DNA of 64,000 bases, taken from assembly GCF_947496875.1 (NCBI RefSeq), contig NZ_CANMEH010000010.1, positions 62,001 through 126,000 on the forward strand. The letters are read 5' to 3'. The position numbers and the translations under genes were made by a program. The notes beneath the pieces are model-generated. The model did no database searches, was not told the origin of the DNA, and saw only the letters and a program-made list of their open reading frames with translations. The stretch comes from an uncultured Paracoccus sp. Lineage in GTDB: Bacteria > Pseudomonadota > Alphaproteobacteria > Rhodobacterales > Rhodobacteraceae. Of this stretch, positions 53,141 to 62,236 are shown one piece after another (within the stretch, counting starts at the first letter, position 1; each line of letters begins with the position of its first letter).

Positions 53141-54139
53141 ATGAAGCTGACCCGTGCCACCCTTGCAACTTTGCTGGCCACAGCCGCCATGACCGTCGCG
53201 GTCCATGCCGAAACGCTGCGTTTGTCCCACAACACCGGCGACACGACGACGTGGCAGCAGGGGGCAGAGAAGTTCGGCGAGCTGCTGAAGGAAAAGACCG
53301 GGGGCGAGCTGGACGTGCGGGTCTTCCCGAATGCCCAGCTGGCGGGCGGCGACCAGATGAAGCAGGCCGAGATGGTCGGCCGCGGCGCGCTGGACCTGGT
53401 GGTGACGTCGGCGATCAACGTGACGCCGCTGGTGCCGGAGATGGCGGTCTTCTCGCTGCCCTATCTTTACGAGAACTACGAGCAGGTCGACGCGACCACG
53501 CAGGGCCCCGCCGCCGACCGGCTGGAGGAGATCCTGCTGGAAAAGGGGATCAAGGTCCTGGCCTGGGGCGAGAACGGGTTTCGCGAGCTGACCAACAATG
53601 TCCGGCCCGTCAAGTCGCCCGAGGACATGAAGGGCCTGAACCTGCGGGTGGCCGGTCCGATGTATATCGACGTGATGAACGCGCTCGGCGCCAATCCGCA
53701 GCAGATGCAGTGGTCCGAGACGCTGACGGCGCTGCAGCAGGGTGTCGTGGACGGTCAGGAAAACCCGATCGGCGCGGTCATCATCCCGCAGCAGGTCTAC
53801 GAGATGCAGAAATACCTGACTGCCTGGCATTATTCGTATGACCCGATCTTCATCGGCATCTCGAAGGCCAAGTGGGACGGGATGGACGCGGACACGCAGG
53901 CCAAGATGCAGGAGGCCGCGACCGAGGCGATGGACTACCAGCGTCAGATCACGCGCGAGGGCACCGAGAAGGGGCTCGCGTTCCTCAAGGAAAAGGGCAT
54001 GGAGGTCTATGAGCCCACGCCAGAGGAGCTGGCCGCGTTCCGCGAGGCGACGCAGCCCGCCTTCGACACCTGGGCCGAGAAGGTCGGGCCCGAGATCGTG
54101 AGCGCGTTCCAGGACACGATCGCCGCGACCGGACAGTAG
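53141..54139 (+). CDS. dctP: TRAP transporter substrate-binding protein DctP (second system)
   Basis: A 332-residue periplasmic receptor with a signal peptide (LATLLATAAMTVAVHAE). It shows LRLSHNTGDTTTWQQGAEKF, FPNAQLAGGDQMKQAEMVGRG, and MKGLNLRVAGPMYIDVMNAL with the ligand-clamping Arg. The stretch GVVDGQENPIGAVI is typical of C4-dicarboxylate/sugar-acid receptors. GAGAGGAG precedes the ATG. It is clearly different in sequence from the first DctP at 15165. A strong hairpin follows the stop. Confidence 0.93.
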   Translation: MKLTRATLATLLATAAMTVAVHAETLRLSHNTGDTTTWQQGAEKFGELLKEKTGGELDVRVFPNAQLAGGDQMKQAEMVGRGALDLVVTSAINVTPLVPEMAVFSLPYLYENYEQVDATTQGPAADRLEEILLEKGIKVLAWGENGFRELTNNVRPVKSPEDMKGLNLRVAGPMYIDVMNALGANPQQMQWSETLTALQQGVVDGQENPIGAVIIPQQVYEMQKYLTAWHYSYDPIFIGISKAKWDGMDADTQAKMQEAATEAMDYQRQITREGTEKGLAFLKEKGMEVYEPTPEELAAFREATQPAFDTWAEKVGPEIVSAFQDTIAATGQ

Positions 54140-54153
54140 GCCCTGGCCCCGAA

Positions 54154-54179
54154 GCGGGCGGCCGTTCCGGGCCGCCCGC
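54154..54179 (+). promoter_or_regulatory. Intercistronic hairpin after dctP of the second TRAP operon
   Basis: Perfect 10-bp arms GCGGGCGGCC and GGCCGCCCGC enclose a GTTCCG loop, starting 14 nt after the dctP stop. No T-tract follows. Its position equals that of the hairpin at 16199-16228 in the other operon, consistent with mRNA stabilisation that raises receptor over permease output. Confidence 0.65.
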
Positions 54180-54215
54180 ACTTCGTCCGCCCATTTGCCT
54201 GATCCCGAGCCTGCC

Positions 54216-54707
54216 ATGCGCTTTCTTGCCGACGAGGCGGAAAAGATCATCTGTGCCGTCCTTTTCCTGGCGATGACCGCGGTCGGCTTCGTCAACGTCT
54301 TCGTGCGCTATGCCACCAACTGGTCCATCGCCTCGACCGAAGAGCTGCAGACCAGCGGCTTTCTGATCCTGACGATATTCGGGGCGGCCATCGCGGCCCG
54401 GCGCGGCGAACATCTGGCCGTCACGCTGGTCACCGACATGCTGCCGCTGGGGCTGCGCCGGCTGGTGATGGCCGTTGCGGTGCTGCTGTCGGTGCTGCTG
54501 CTGGGCATGTCGGCGTGGTTTTCCTGGCAGGCGCTCGCCAATCTCTACGGCAACGGCATGCGCTCCTATGCGCTGGGGATTCCGGCCTGGTACTATCAGG
54601 CAGCGGTGCCGTTCGGGTTCGCGCTGATCATCCTGCGCTATCTGCAATATGCGGTCCGGGCACTGCGCGATCCCGATCATGTACGGGGCGAGATCCCCGA
54701 TGCCTGA
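54216..54707 (+). CDS. dctQ: TRAP transporter small permease DctQ (second system)
   Basis: A 163-residue membrane protein of four helices (IICAVLFLAMTAVGFVNVF, LQTSGFLILTIFGAAIAAR, LVMAVAVLLSVLLLGMSAW, YQAAVPFGFALIILRYL). GEHLAVTLVTDMLP lies between helices 2 and 3, as in other DctQ proteins. The ATG at 54216 is preferred; a TTG at 54195 in frame is possible. Its stop overlaps the start of dctM by 8 nt. Confidence 0.9.
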   Translation: MRFLADEAEKIICAVLFLAMTAVGFVNVFVRYATNWSIASTEELQTSGFLILTIFGAAIAARRGEHLAVTLVTDMLPLGLRRLVMAVAVLLSVLLLGMSAWFSWQALANLYGNGMRSYALGIPAWYYQAAVPFGFALIILRYLQYAVRALRDPDHVRGEIPDA

Positions 54708-56031
54708 CCTGCTGGGCGACATCCCGGCCGGAACCCAGATGATCCTGGCGTTCTTCGGCCTTCTGGCGGTGGGGCTGCCGGTCGCCTTTGCGCTGGGCCT
54801 GTCGGCGCTGTACGCGATGTGGCTGATCGGGTTCGGCTTCGATCTGGCCGGCGACCTGATCGCGTCGGGCATCGCCAAGTATTCGCTGCTGGCGATTCCG
54901 TTCTTCATCCTTGCCGGCGCGCTGATGGGCTCGCTGGGCATTGCCGAACGGATGATCCGGTTCTTCCGGGTGCTGATCGGCAACCTGCCCGGCGGCATGG
55001 GCGTCGTGGGGACCATCGTCTGCCTGTTCTGGGGGGCGGTGTCGGGGTCTGGCCCGGCCTCGGTGGCGGCGATCGGCCCGATGCTGATCCGCGCGATGGA
55101 GGAGGACGGCTATGACCGGGCCTTTGCCGCCGGGCTGGTCTGCACGGGGGCTGCGTTTTCCATCGTCATCCCGCCGTCGATCGGGCTGGTGATCTATGGC
55201 GTGATCGCCGAGACCTCGATCTCGCAGCTGTTCATCGCCGCGGTAGTGCCCGGCACCTTCATGGGGCTGTCGATGCTCGCGGTGCTGCCCTTTGCCCGGC
55301 GGCGGGTGCGCACGCGGGTGGCGCTGGACGCGATCAGCCCCGATCCTTATGCCGGCCTGCCCTACGGGTCCCGGCTGTGGCGGTCGTTCCGGGACAGCCT
55401 GTGGGGGCTGCTGACCCCGGTGGTGATCCTGGGCGGCATCTATGCCGGGGTCTTCACCCCGACCGAGGCGGCGCTGGTCGCCACCGTCTATGCGCTTGCA
55501 ATCGGTGCCTTCGTCTATCGCACGCTGACGCTGGCCGGGCTTTACGAGACCCTGGCGGACGCCGCGGCCTCGTCGGCCGTGGTGATGCTGATCGTGGCCT
55601 ATGCGAGCCTGTTCGGTTGGGTCGTCACGGTCGAGGACCTGGTCGGCACCTATTCGACGGCGCTGCTGGGGATCAGCGACAATCCCTCGGTCGTGCTGCT
55701 GGTCATCATGATCATCCTGCTGATTGCGGGGATGTTCATGGATGCGGTCACGGTGATGTTCATCTCGCTGCCGATCTTCATGCCCGTGGTGCACCAGCTC
55801 GGCTGGGACCCGGTGTGGTTCGGGGTGCTGCTGATGATCAACCTCGCGATCGGGCTGATCACCCCGCCGGTGGGCATCAATTTGTACGTGGCGGCGAACG
55901 TCACCCGCCTGCCGATCGAGCGGGTGGCGCGGGGCGCGATACCCTTCCTGCTCGCAAGTCTCGTCGGGCTCGCCGTCGTGGCGGCCTTCCCGGACATGTC
56001 CCTGGGCCTGACCCGCCTGATCGGAGGTTGA
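54700..56031 (+). CDS. dctM: TRAP transporter large permease DctM (second system)
   Basis: A 443-residue membrane protein with about 12 helices. Landmarks are GAVSGSGPASVAAIGPMLIRAM, CTGAAFSIVIPPSIGLVIYG, GVFTPTEAALVATVYALAIG and GLITPPVGINLYVAANVT. It overlaps dctQ by 8 nt, and its stop abuts the ATG of the following SDR with no gap. The dehydrogenase therefore belongs to the same transcript and probably acts on the imported compound. Confidence 0.93.
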   Translation: MPDLLGDIPAGTQMILAFFGLLAVGLPVAFALGLSALYAMWLIGFGFDLAGDLIASGIAKYSLLAIPFFILAGALMGSLGIAERMIRFFRVLIGNLPGGMGVVGTIVCLFWGAVSGSGPASVAAIGPMLIRAMEEDGYDRAFAAGLVCTGAAFSIVIPPSIGLVIYGVIAETSISQLFIAAVVPGTFMGLSMLAVLPFARRRVRTRVALDAISPDPYAGLPYGSRLWRSFRDSLWGLLTPVVILGGIYAGVFTPTEAALVATVYALAIGAFVYRTLTLAGLYETLADAAASSAVVMLIVAYASLFGWVVTVEDLVGTYSTALLGISDNPSVVLLVIMIILLIAGMFMDAVTVMFISLPIFMPVVHQLGWDPVWFGVLLMINLAIGLITPPVGINLYVAANVTRLPIERVARGAIPFLLASLVGLAVVAAFPDMSLGLTRLIGG

Positions 56032-56811
56032 ATGACGCAGAGGATCGCACTGGTGACCGGCGCTGCCCGGGGTATCGGACTGGCAGCCACCCGGCTGTTC
56101 CTGGACAGCGGCCATCGTGTGGCGATGATCGACATCGACGGCGCGGAACTGGCCCGCGCCGCACGAGACCTGTCGCCCGGAGCGGACGACAACAGCGTCC
56201 TGCCGGTCGTCTGCGACGTCTCGGACCTGGATCAGGTCGCCGCCATGGCAGACCAGGTGCGCGACACGTTCGGCCGGGTCGACGCGCTGGTCAACAATGC
56301 CGGGGTGGCCGATTTCCGACCGCTGGGGCAGACGGACTTTCAGATCTGGCGCACCGTCATGGCGACCAATCTGGACGGCGTGTTCCTGACCTCGCAGGCG
56401 GTGATCCCGCTGATGGGCCGGGGCGGGGCGATCGTGAACATCGCGTCGATTTCCGGCCTGCGCGCGTCCACGCTGCGGGTGGCCTATGGCACGTCCAAGG
56501 CGGCCGTGATCCAGTTGACCCGCCAGCAGGCGGTCGAATTGGGCGAGCGCGGCATCCGCGTGAACTGCGTGGCGCCCGGGCCGGTGGACACGAAGCTGGC
56601 GCTGGCGGTTCACAGCCCGCAGATCCGCGCCGCCTATCACGATGCCATTCCCCTGAACCGCTATGGCAGCGAGCGCGAGATCGCCGAGGTGATTGCCTTT
56701 CTGTGTTCGGATCGGGCCAGCTACGTGACCGCGCAGGTGGTCGCGGCGGATGGCGGGTTCGAGGCGACCGGCGTCGGCCTGCCGGCGTTGCGGCAGGATG
56801 AACCGACCTGA
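56032..56811 (+). CDS. Short-chain dehydrogenase co-transcribed with the TRAP genes
   Basis: A 259-residue SDR with LVTGAARGIGLAATRLFLDSG, the NAG motif in ALVNNAGVADF, catalytic Ser in IVNIASISGLRA, and YxxxK in VAYGTSKAAVIQL. The ATG follows the dctM stop immediately. Sugar-alcohol or sugar-acid dehydrogenases are common partners of such transporters (galactose/gluconate/3-hydroxy acid types). I suggest NAD(P)-linked oxidation of a transported hydroxy compound, without naming it. Confidence 0.9.
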   Translation: MTQRIALVTGAARGIGLAATRLFLDSGHRVAMIDIDGAELARAARDLSPGADDNSVLPVVCDVSDLDQVAAMADQVRDTFGRVDALVNNAGVADFRPLGQTDFQIWRTVMATNLDGVFLTSQAVIPLMGRGGAIVNIASISGLRASTLRVAYGTSKAAVIQLTRQQAVELGERGIRVNCVAPGPVDTKLALAVHSPQIRAAYHDAIPLNRYGSEREIAEVIAFLCSDRASYVTAQVVAADGGFEATGVGLPALRQDEPT

Positions 56812-56863
56812 CCTTTCTGCACGGATCACCGCGCGGGCATCTTCGCCCGGGGCAGGGACGCCG

Positions 56864-58081
56864 ATGATCTATCGGGCGCTCACGACGGCTGCAGGACCAT
56901 TGCTGCGGGCGGGGGCGCCGCTGGCAGGGGCCGACTGGCGCCAGCGGCTGGTCCTGGACGAGGCGTCCGGGCATCCCGCAGACGGCGTGTGGCTGCATGG
57001 CGCGTCGGTGGGCGAACTGGCCTCGGTCCGCCAACTTGCGCTGACGCTTGCCCGGAGCCTGCCGGTAATCCTGACCGCGAACACGACCACGGGCCGCGAA
57101 CTCGCGGCGGGGTGGGGGCTGCCGGCCCGGCTGGCGCCGCTGGACCTCCCGGCGGTGGTGGATCGCTTCTTCCGACGCTACGCGCCAGCGGCGGTCGTCA
57201 CGGTGGAAAACGAGATCTGGCCCAACCGGGCCGCCGCGGCGCGGGCCCGGGGTGCCGCCCAGGTCGTCGTGGGGGCGCGGATGTCGGCGCGGTCGGCGCA
57301 GCGCTGGGCCCGGCTGCCCGGGCTGATCCGCCCGGTCCTGGCCGGGATCGACGCGCTGTCCGCGCAGGACGCGACGACCGAGGCTCGACTGCTGGGCCTG
57401 GGCCTTCCGCCCACGGCGCTGCTGCCGCGGCTGCAACTGAAGCTGCTGGACCCCGCGGCCACTCCGGCCGCCCCGCCGGGGCCCGAGCGGGATCGCACCT
57501 GGCTGGCTGCGTCGACCCATGCCGGCGAGGACGAGATCGTGCTGGACGCATTCCTCGCGGCGCGGCGGCAGGTGCCGGACCTGCGGCTGGTGCTGGCCCC
57601 GCGTCACCCGCAGCGCGGGGATGCCGTCGCCGCGCTGATCGCGGCACGCGGCCTTCCAGTCGCCCGGCGCTCCGCCGGCGCGGATGCGGCTGAACCCGTG
57701 CTGCTGGTCGACAGGCTGGGCGAGATGCCGCGCTGGTATGACGCGGCCGGGATCTGCCTGACCGGCGGGTCGCTGGTCGATCACGGCGGCCACACGCCAT
57801 GGGAGCCGGCGGGCCACGGCTGCGCGATCCTGCACGGCCCGCATGTGGCGAATGCCCGTGACGATTATGCGGCGCTGGACGCCGCGGGCGGCGCGCTGCC
57901 GGTGCGGGCGGATGATCTGGCCGACAGCGTCGCCCGGTTGGCCGGAAACCCGGCCGAGGCCCGGGCGGCTGGCCGCGCCGCCCGCGCCCTGCTGCAGCAG
58001 CGGGCGGGCGAACCGTCGGTGCTGGTGGACCGCATCCTCGACCTTGCCCGGCAACCCGAGCGGGATGCGGCGCTGCCTTGA
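56864..58081 (+). CDS. kdtA: 3-deoxy-D-manno-octulosonic acid transferase
   Basis: A 405-residue GT30 glycosyltransferase adding Kdo to lipid IVA at the inner membrane. Motifs are VWLHGASVGELASVRQL with the catalytic Glu, ILTANTTTGRELA, VVTVENEIWPNRAAAARARG, LAASTHAGEDEIVL, and TGGSLVDHGGHTPWEPAGHG. Length is normal. The ATG at 56864 follows AGGGA; an ATG at 56798 overlapping the SDR adds residues without homology. It complements kdsD and lptCAB elsewhere in the window. Confidence 0.92.
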   Translation: MIYRALTTAAGPLLRAGAPLAGADWRQRLVLDEASGHPADGVWLHGASVGELASVRQLALTLARSLPVILTANTTTGRELAAGWGLPARLAPLDLPAVVDRFFRRYAPAAVVTVENEIWPNRAAAARARGAAQVVVGARMSARSAQRWARLPGLIRPVLAGIDALSAQDATTEARLLGLGLPPTALLPRLQLKLLDPAATPAAPPGPERDRTWLAASTHAGEDEIVLDAFLAARRQVPDLRLVLAPRHPQRGDAVAALIAARGLPVARRSAGADAAEPVLLVDRLGEMPRWYDAAGICLTGGSLVDHGGHTPWEPAGHGCAILHGPHVANARDDYAALDAAGGALPVRADDLADSVARLAGNPAEARAAGRAARALLQQRAGEPSVLVDRILDLARQPERDAALP

Positions 58082-58129
58082 TCCGGCTGTCCGCGATGGC
58101 GATATTGGCTCTCTGAAGGAGAGACCTCG

Positions 58130-58537
58130 ATGATCCGTTATGCGCTGAACTGTGCCGGCGGCCATGAGTTCGACGGGTGGTTCCGCTCGGCCGACGATTT
58201 CGACCGGCTGAACGCGGCAGGTCAGGTCGCCTGCATCATGTGCGGATCGACCGAGGTCGGAAAGGCGATGATGATGCCGGCCGTGCCCGCCGCCAGGAAG
58301 AAGCTGCAGGACAGCCCCGCCAGCATGAGCCCGCTGGAAAAGCTGCGCCGGCACGTCGAGGCGAACTCGGATTATGTCGGGCTGAGCTTTGCCGCCGAGG
58401 CGCGCGCCATGCACGAGGGCCGCGTGCCGGAACGGGCGATCCACGGCGAGGCGCGGCCCGACGAGGCGCGCCGCCTGCTGGAGGACGGCATCCCGGTGGC
58501 CCCGCTGCCGTTCCGGCCCACCAGCAAGACGAACTGA
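58130..58537 (+). CDS. DUF1178 family protein
   Basis: A 135-residue protein with a zinc-ribbon-like start (LNCAGGHEFDGWFRS, then ACIMCGSTEVGKAMMMPAV) in which Cys residues could bind a metal. The C-terminus EARPDEARRLLEDGIPVAPLP is typical of DUF1178. The family is nearly universal in Alphaproteobacteria and of unknown function. AAGGAGAG lies before the ATG. Confidence 0.9.
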   Translation: MIRYALNCAGGHEFDGWFRSADDFDRLNAAGQVACIMCGSTEVGKAMMMPAVPAARKKLQDSPASMSPLEKLRRHVEANSDYVGLSFAAEARAMHEGRVPERAIHGEARPDEARRLLEDGIPVAPLPFRPTSKTN

Positions 58538-58677
58538 CGCCGGCACGCCTCTGTCGCCCCGGCCAGTCCACGCCTCCGCAGCACCAGCCGGCGGCCGATG
58601 CATGCGGCTGGCCTTGCGCGGCTTGCAACGCCCCCTTAGAAGCCGCCGGGTTCCACGGACGCTGACGGGAGGCTGAC

Positions 58678-59934
58678 ATGCCGCTGCTTGTGATGAAATT
58701 CGGCGGCACCTCGGTTGCCGACCTGGATCGCATTGCGCAAGCCGCGCGCAAGGTGCAGCGCGAGGTGGAACGCGGCTATGACGTCATCGTCATCGTCAGC
58801 GCCATGTCGGGCAAGACCAACGAGCTGGTCGGCTGGGTCGAGGGCACGTCGCGGTTCTATGACGCGCGCGAATACGATGCGGTCGTCGCCTCGGGAGAGA
58901 ACATCACCGCCGGGCTGATGGCGCTGCGCCTGCAGGAGCTGGGCGTTCCGGCGCGCAGCTGGCAGGGCTGGCAGGTGCCGATCAACACCACCGACCAGCA
59001 CGGCGCGGCCCGCTTCGTGTCGATCCCGCGCGACCACATCGACGCCAAGTTCGGCGAAGGCATGCGGGTGGCCGTGGTGGCGGGGTTCCAGGGGATCGGT
59101 CCGGACGGGCGCATCACCACGCTGGGCCGCGGCGGGTCGGACACCACGGCCGTCGCCTTTGCCGCCGCATTCGACGCGGAACGCTGCGACATCTATACCG
59201 ATGTGAACGGCGTCTACACGACCGATCCGCGAATCGCCCGCAAGGCGCGCAAGCTGGAGCGGATCGCGTTCGAGGAGATGCTGGAGCTGGCGTCGCTGGG
59301 CGCAAAGGTGCTGCAGACCCGCTCGGTCGAGCTGGCGATGCGGTACAATGTGCGCCTGCGGGTGCTGTCGTCCTTTGAGGACACCGACGAAACCAGCGGC
59401 ACGCTGGTCTGTGACGAGGAAGATATCATGGAATCCAAGGTCGTCTCGGGCGTCGCCTACAGCCGCGACGAAGCCAAGGTCACGCTGGTCACGGTCGAGG
59501 ACCGGCCGGGCATCTCCGCCGCGATCTTCGAGCCGCTGGCGGATGCGGGGGTCAATGTCGACATGATCGTCCAGAACATCTCGGAGCGGGACTACGAGAA
59601 CCACCCCGGCGCGGTTACCGACATGACCTTTTCCTGCCCGGTGAACCAGGTCGACCGGGCCCGCAAGGCCGTTGAGGATGCCCGCGCCCGCGGCCTGATC
59701 GCCTATGACGAGCTGGTGGTCGATGACGACGTGGCCAAGGTCTCGGTGGTAGGCATCGGGATGCGCAGCCATACCGGGGTCGCGGCGCGCATGTTCAAGG
59801 CGCTTGCCGACGAGAACATCAACATCAAGGTCATCGCCACCAGCGAGATCAAGATTTCGGTGCTGATCGACCGCAGGTATATGGAACTGGCTGTCCAGGC
59901 GCTGCATGATGCCTTCGAGCTCGAGAAAGCCTGA
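58678..59934 (+). CDS. lysC: Aspartate kinase
   Basis: A 418-residue enzyme phosphorylating aspartate at the entry to lysine, threonine and methionine synthesis. Key parts are LLVMKFGGTSVADLDRI (ATP and Asp binding), FQGIGPDGRITTLGRGGSD, and ADERC-type substitute DAERCDIYTDVNGVYTTDPRI. Two C-terminal ACT domains (VTLVTVEDRPGISAAIFEPL; VSVVGIGMRSHTGVAARMF) suggest lysine/threonine feedback control. GGGAGG precedes the ATG. It is followed by ptsP after 52 bp. Confidence 0.95.
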   Translation: MPLLVMKFGGTSVADLDRIAQAARKVQREVERGYDVIVIVSAMSGKTNELVGWVEGTSRFYDAREYDAVVASGENITAGLMALRLQELGVPARSWQGWQVPINTTDQHGAARFVSIPRDHIDAKFGEGMRVAVVAGFQGIGPDGRITTLGRGGSDTTAVAFAAAFDAERCDIYTDVNGVYTTDPRIARKARKLERIAFEEMLELASLGAKVLQTRSVELAMRYNVRLRVLSSFEDTDETSGTLVCDEEDIMESKVVSGVAYSRDEAKVTLVTVEDRPGISAAIFEPLADAGVNVDMIVQNISERDYENHPGAVTDMTFSCPVNQVDRARKAVEDARARGLIAYDELVVDDDVAKVSVVGIGMRSHTGVAARMFKALADENINIKVIATSEIKISVLIDRRYMELAVQALHDAFELEKA

Positions 59935-59986
59935 CCAAGCCGATCGTCCGGGCACGAACGGTCGCCGCGCAGCGGAGGACGGCGAG

Positions 59987-62236
59987 GTGAGCGCATCCCT
60001 GATCGAAAGCGAGTCCCGCAAGCTGCTGCAGCGGCTGCGTGAAACGCTGGCCGCGGCGGGGGGCGGGCAGGACCGGCTGGACAGCATCACCCATCACATC
60101 AACGATTCGATCAAGACCGACGTCTGTTCCATCTATCTGTTCCGCGACGCGAACACGCTCGAGCTGTGTGCCACCGAGGGGCTGCGCCCCGAGTCGGTCC
60201 ACCAGACCCGGCTGCGCCTGGGCGAGGGACTGGTCGGCCGTGTTGCCGTCACGGGCCAGCCGATCAACACCGCCAACGCGCCGGCCGAGCCCGGCTTTCG
60301 CTTCATGCCCGAGACCGGCGAAGAAGTGTTCCCGTCGTTCCTTGGCGTGCCGATCCGGCGAGTGGGCGAGAAGCTGGGGGTTCTGGTGGTCCAGTCCCGT
60401 GATCCGCGCCTGTTCTCGGACGACGAGATCTACGGGCTGGAAGTCGTGGCGATGGTGCTGGCCGAGATGGCCGAACTGGGCGCGTTTCTGGGGGGCGGGT
60501 CGGATTCGCTGCCCAGCCGGCATCGGTTTCCGGTGATGTTCCGCGGCATCGGCGCGCAGGACGGTACCGCCGAAGGGCAGGTCTGGCTGCACGAACCGCG
60601 CGTGGTCGTCACGAACCCTGTCGGCGACGATCCGGACCGGGAGCGCGCCCGGCTGCACGAAGCCATGGCGATGCTGCGCGCGACACTGGACGAACTGCTG
60701 ACCGACGAGCTGCTGGTCGGGGGCGAGCCGGCCGACGTGATGAAGACCTATCGCATGTTCGCCAACTCGCGCAGCTGGCTCAAGCGCATGGAAGAGGACA
60801 TCGACCTTGGCCTGTCGGCCGAGGCGGCGGTCGAGAAGGAGCAGAGCCACGCGCGGGCGCGGCTGGAACGGGCCGCCGATCCGTATCTGCGTGACCGCCT
60901 GCATGATCTGGACGACCTGTCGAACCGACTGCTGCGAATCCTGACCGGCCAGGGGCGCGATACCGGGGCCGAGATGCCGGCGAACCCGATCCTGGTCGCC
61001 CGCACCATCGGCCCGGCCGAGCTGCTGGAATACGGCCGCAAGCTGCGCGGCGTGGTGCTGGAGGAGGGCAGCGTCGGCAGTCACGCCGCGATCGTCGCGC
61101 GGTCGCTGGCCATCCCGCTGGTGGTCCATGCGGGCCGGATCACGACCGAGGCGCTGAACGGCGATCCGATCCTGGTCGACGGCGAGGACGGCATCGTCCA
61201 CCTGCGCCCCGAGGAAAGCGTGGCCGCGGCGGTGCGTGACAAGGTCGCGATGCACGCGGAGGCGCAGAAGCAGTATGACGGGCTGCAGTCCCTGCCGGCC
61301 GCGGCGACCTGCGGCACCCGGATCGAGCTGCACATGAATGCAGGCCTGATGGCCGACCTGCCCTCGCTGAACGGATCGGGCGCCGAGGGCGTGGGACTGT
61401 TCCGGACCGAGCTGCAGTTCCTGACCCGGACCCGGGTGCCCCGGCGCGGCGATCTTGCGCTGCTCTACCGACGGGTTCTGGACAACGCGCAGGGCAAGCC
61501 GGTGGTGTTCCGTACCCTGGATATCGGGTCCGACAAGGTCCTGCCCTACATGAAGGCGCAGGACGAGCCGAACCCCGCGATGGGGTGGCGGGCCATCCGA
61601 GTCGGGCTGGACAAGCGCGGCGTCCTGCGCATGCAGTTGCAGGCGCTGCTGCGGGCGACGGCAGGCCGGCCCTTGCACGTGATGTTTCCGTTCATCGCCG
61701 ATCCCGGGGAATTCGCGCTGGCGCGCCAGGTGCTGAGCGATCAGGTGGAACGCGAACGCCAGTTCGGCCACGCCCTGCCCAGCGAGATCCGGGTGGGCGC
61801 CATGCTGGAAACACCCTCGCTCGCGTTCGCCCCGCCGGCGTTCTTTCGGAACTGCGACTTCGTGTCGATCGGCGGCAATGATCTGAAGCAGTTCTTCTTT
61901 GCCGCCGACCGCGAGAACGAGATGGTGCGGCGGCGCTATGACACGCTGTCGGTATCGTTCCTGCTGCTGCTGCGGCAGATCGTCGAACGGTGCCGCGATG
62001 CGGGGGTGCCGGTCAGTTTCTGCGGCGAGGACGCCGGACGGCCGGTCGAGGCCGTCACGCTGGCGGCGCTGGGGCTGCGTCGGCTGTCGATGCGGCCGGC
62101 CTCGATCGGGCCGGTCAAGCACCTGATCCGGCGGATCGACCTGTCCGCCCTGACGCAGGTTGTCCACGCGGGGCTGGACGACGGGGTCGACAGCCTGCGG
62201 CCGGTGGTCACCGACTGGCTGGCACGGAACGGCTGA
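59987..62236 (+). CDS. ptsP: Nitrogen PTS enzyme I (EI-Ntr), GAF-containing phosphoenolpyruvate-protein phosphotransferase
   Basis: A 749-residue protein. An N-terminal GAF domain (residues about 20-165; [38 protein letters not shown]) senses nitrogen status, in relatives via glutamine. The phosphohistidine domain holds [19 protein letters not shown] with His366. The PEP-binding barrel shows [12 protein letters not shown] and [17 protein letters not shown], then [26 protein letters not shown], and [11 protein letters not shown] with the catalytic Cys. A GTG start at 59987 with GGAGGA is preferred; an ATG inside lysC is possible. It phosphorylates NPr and then EIIA-Ntr (ptsN at 27702). Its 3' end overlaps the convergent FAD oxidoreductase by 29 nt. 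Confidence 0.94.
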   Translation: MSASLIESESRKLLQRLRETLAAAGGGQDRLDSITHHINDSIKTDVCSIYLFRDANTLELCATEGLRPESVHQTRLRLGEGLVGRVAVTGQPINTANAPAEPGFRFMPETGEEVFPSFLGVPIRRVGEKLGVLVVQSRDPRLFSDDEIYGLEVVAMVLAEMAELGAFLGGGSDSLPSRHRFPVMFRGIGAQDGTAEGQVWLHEPRVVVTNPVGDDPDRERARLHEAMAMLRATLDELLTDELLVGGEPADVMKTYRMFANSRSWLKRMEEDIDLGLSAEAAVEKEQSHARARLERAADPYLRDRLHDLDDLSNRLLRILTGQGRDTGAEMPANPILVARTIGPAELLEYGRKLRGVVLEEGSVGSHAAIVARSLAIPLVVHAGRITTEALNGDPILVDGEDGIVHLRPEESVAAAVRDKVAMHAEAQKQYDGLQSLPAAATCGTRIELHMNAGLMADLPSLNGSGAEGVGLFRTELQFLTRTRVPRRGDLALLYRRVLDNAQGKPVVFRTLDIGSDKVLPYMKAQDEPNPAMGWRAIRVGLDKRGVLRMQLQALLRATAGRPLHVMFPFIADPGEFALARQVLSDQVERERQFGHALPSEIRVGAMLETPSLAFAPPAFFRNCDFVSIGGNDLKQFFFAADRENEMVRRRYDTLSVSFLLLLRQIVERCRDAGVPVSFCGEDAGRPVEAVTLAALGLRRLSMRPASIGPVKHLIRRIDLSALTQVVHAGLDDGVDSLRPVVTDWLARNG

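Noticed and set aside
59906..59986. ptsP start at the ATG within the end of lysC
   Set aside because: The GTG at 59987 has a GGAGGA ribosome binding site, and the residues upstream of it show no homology to EI-Ntr.
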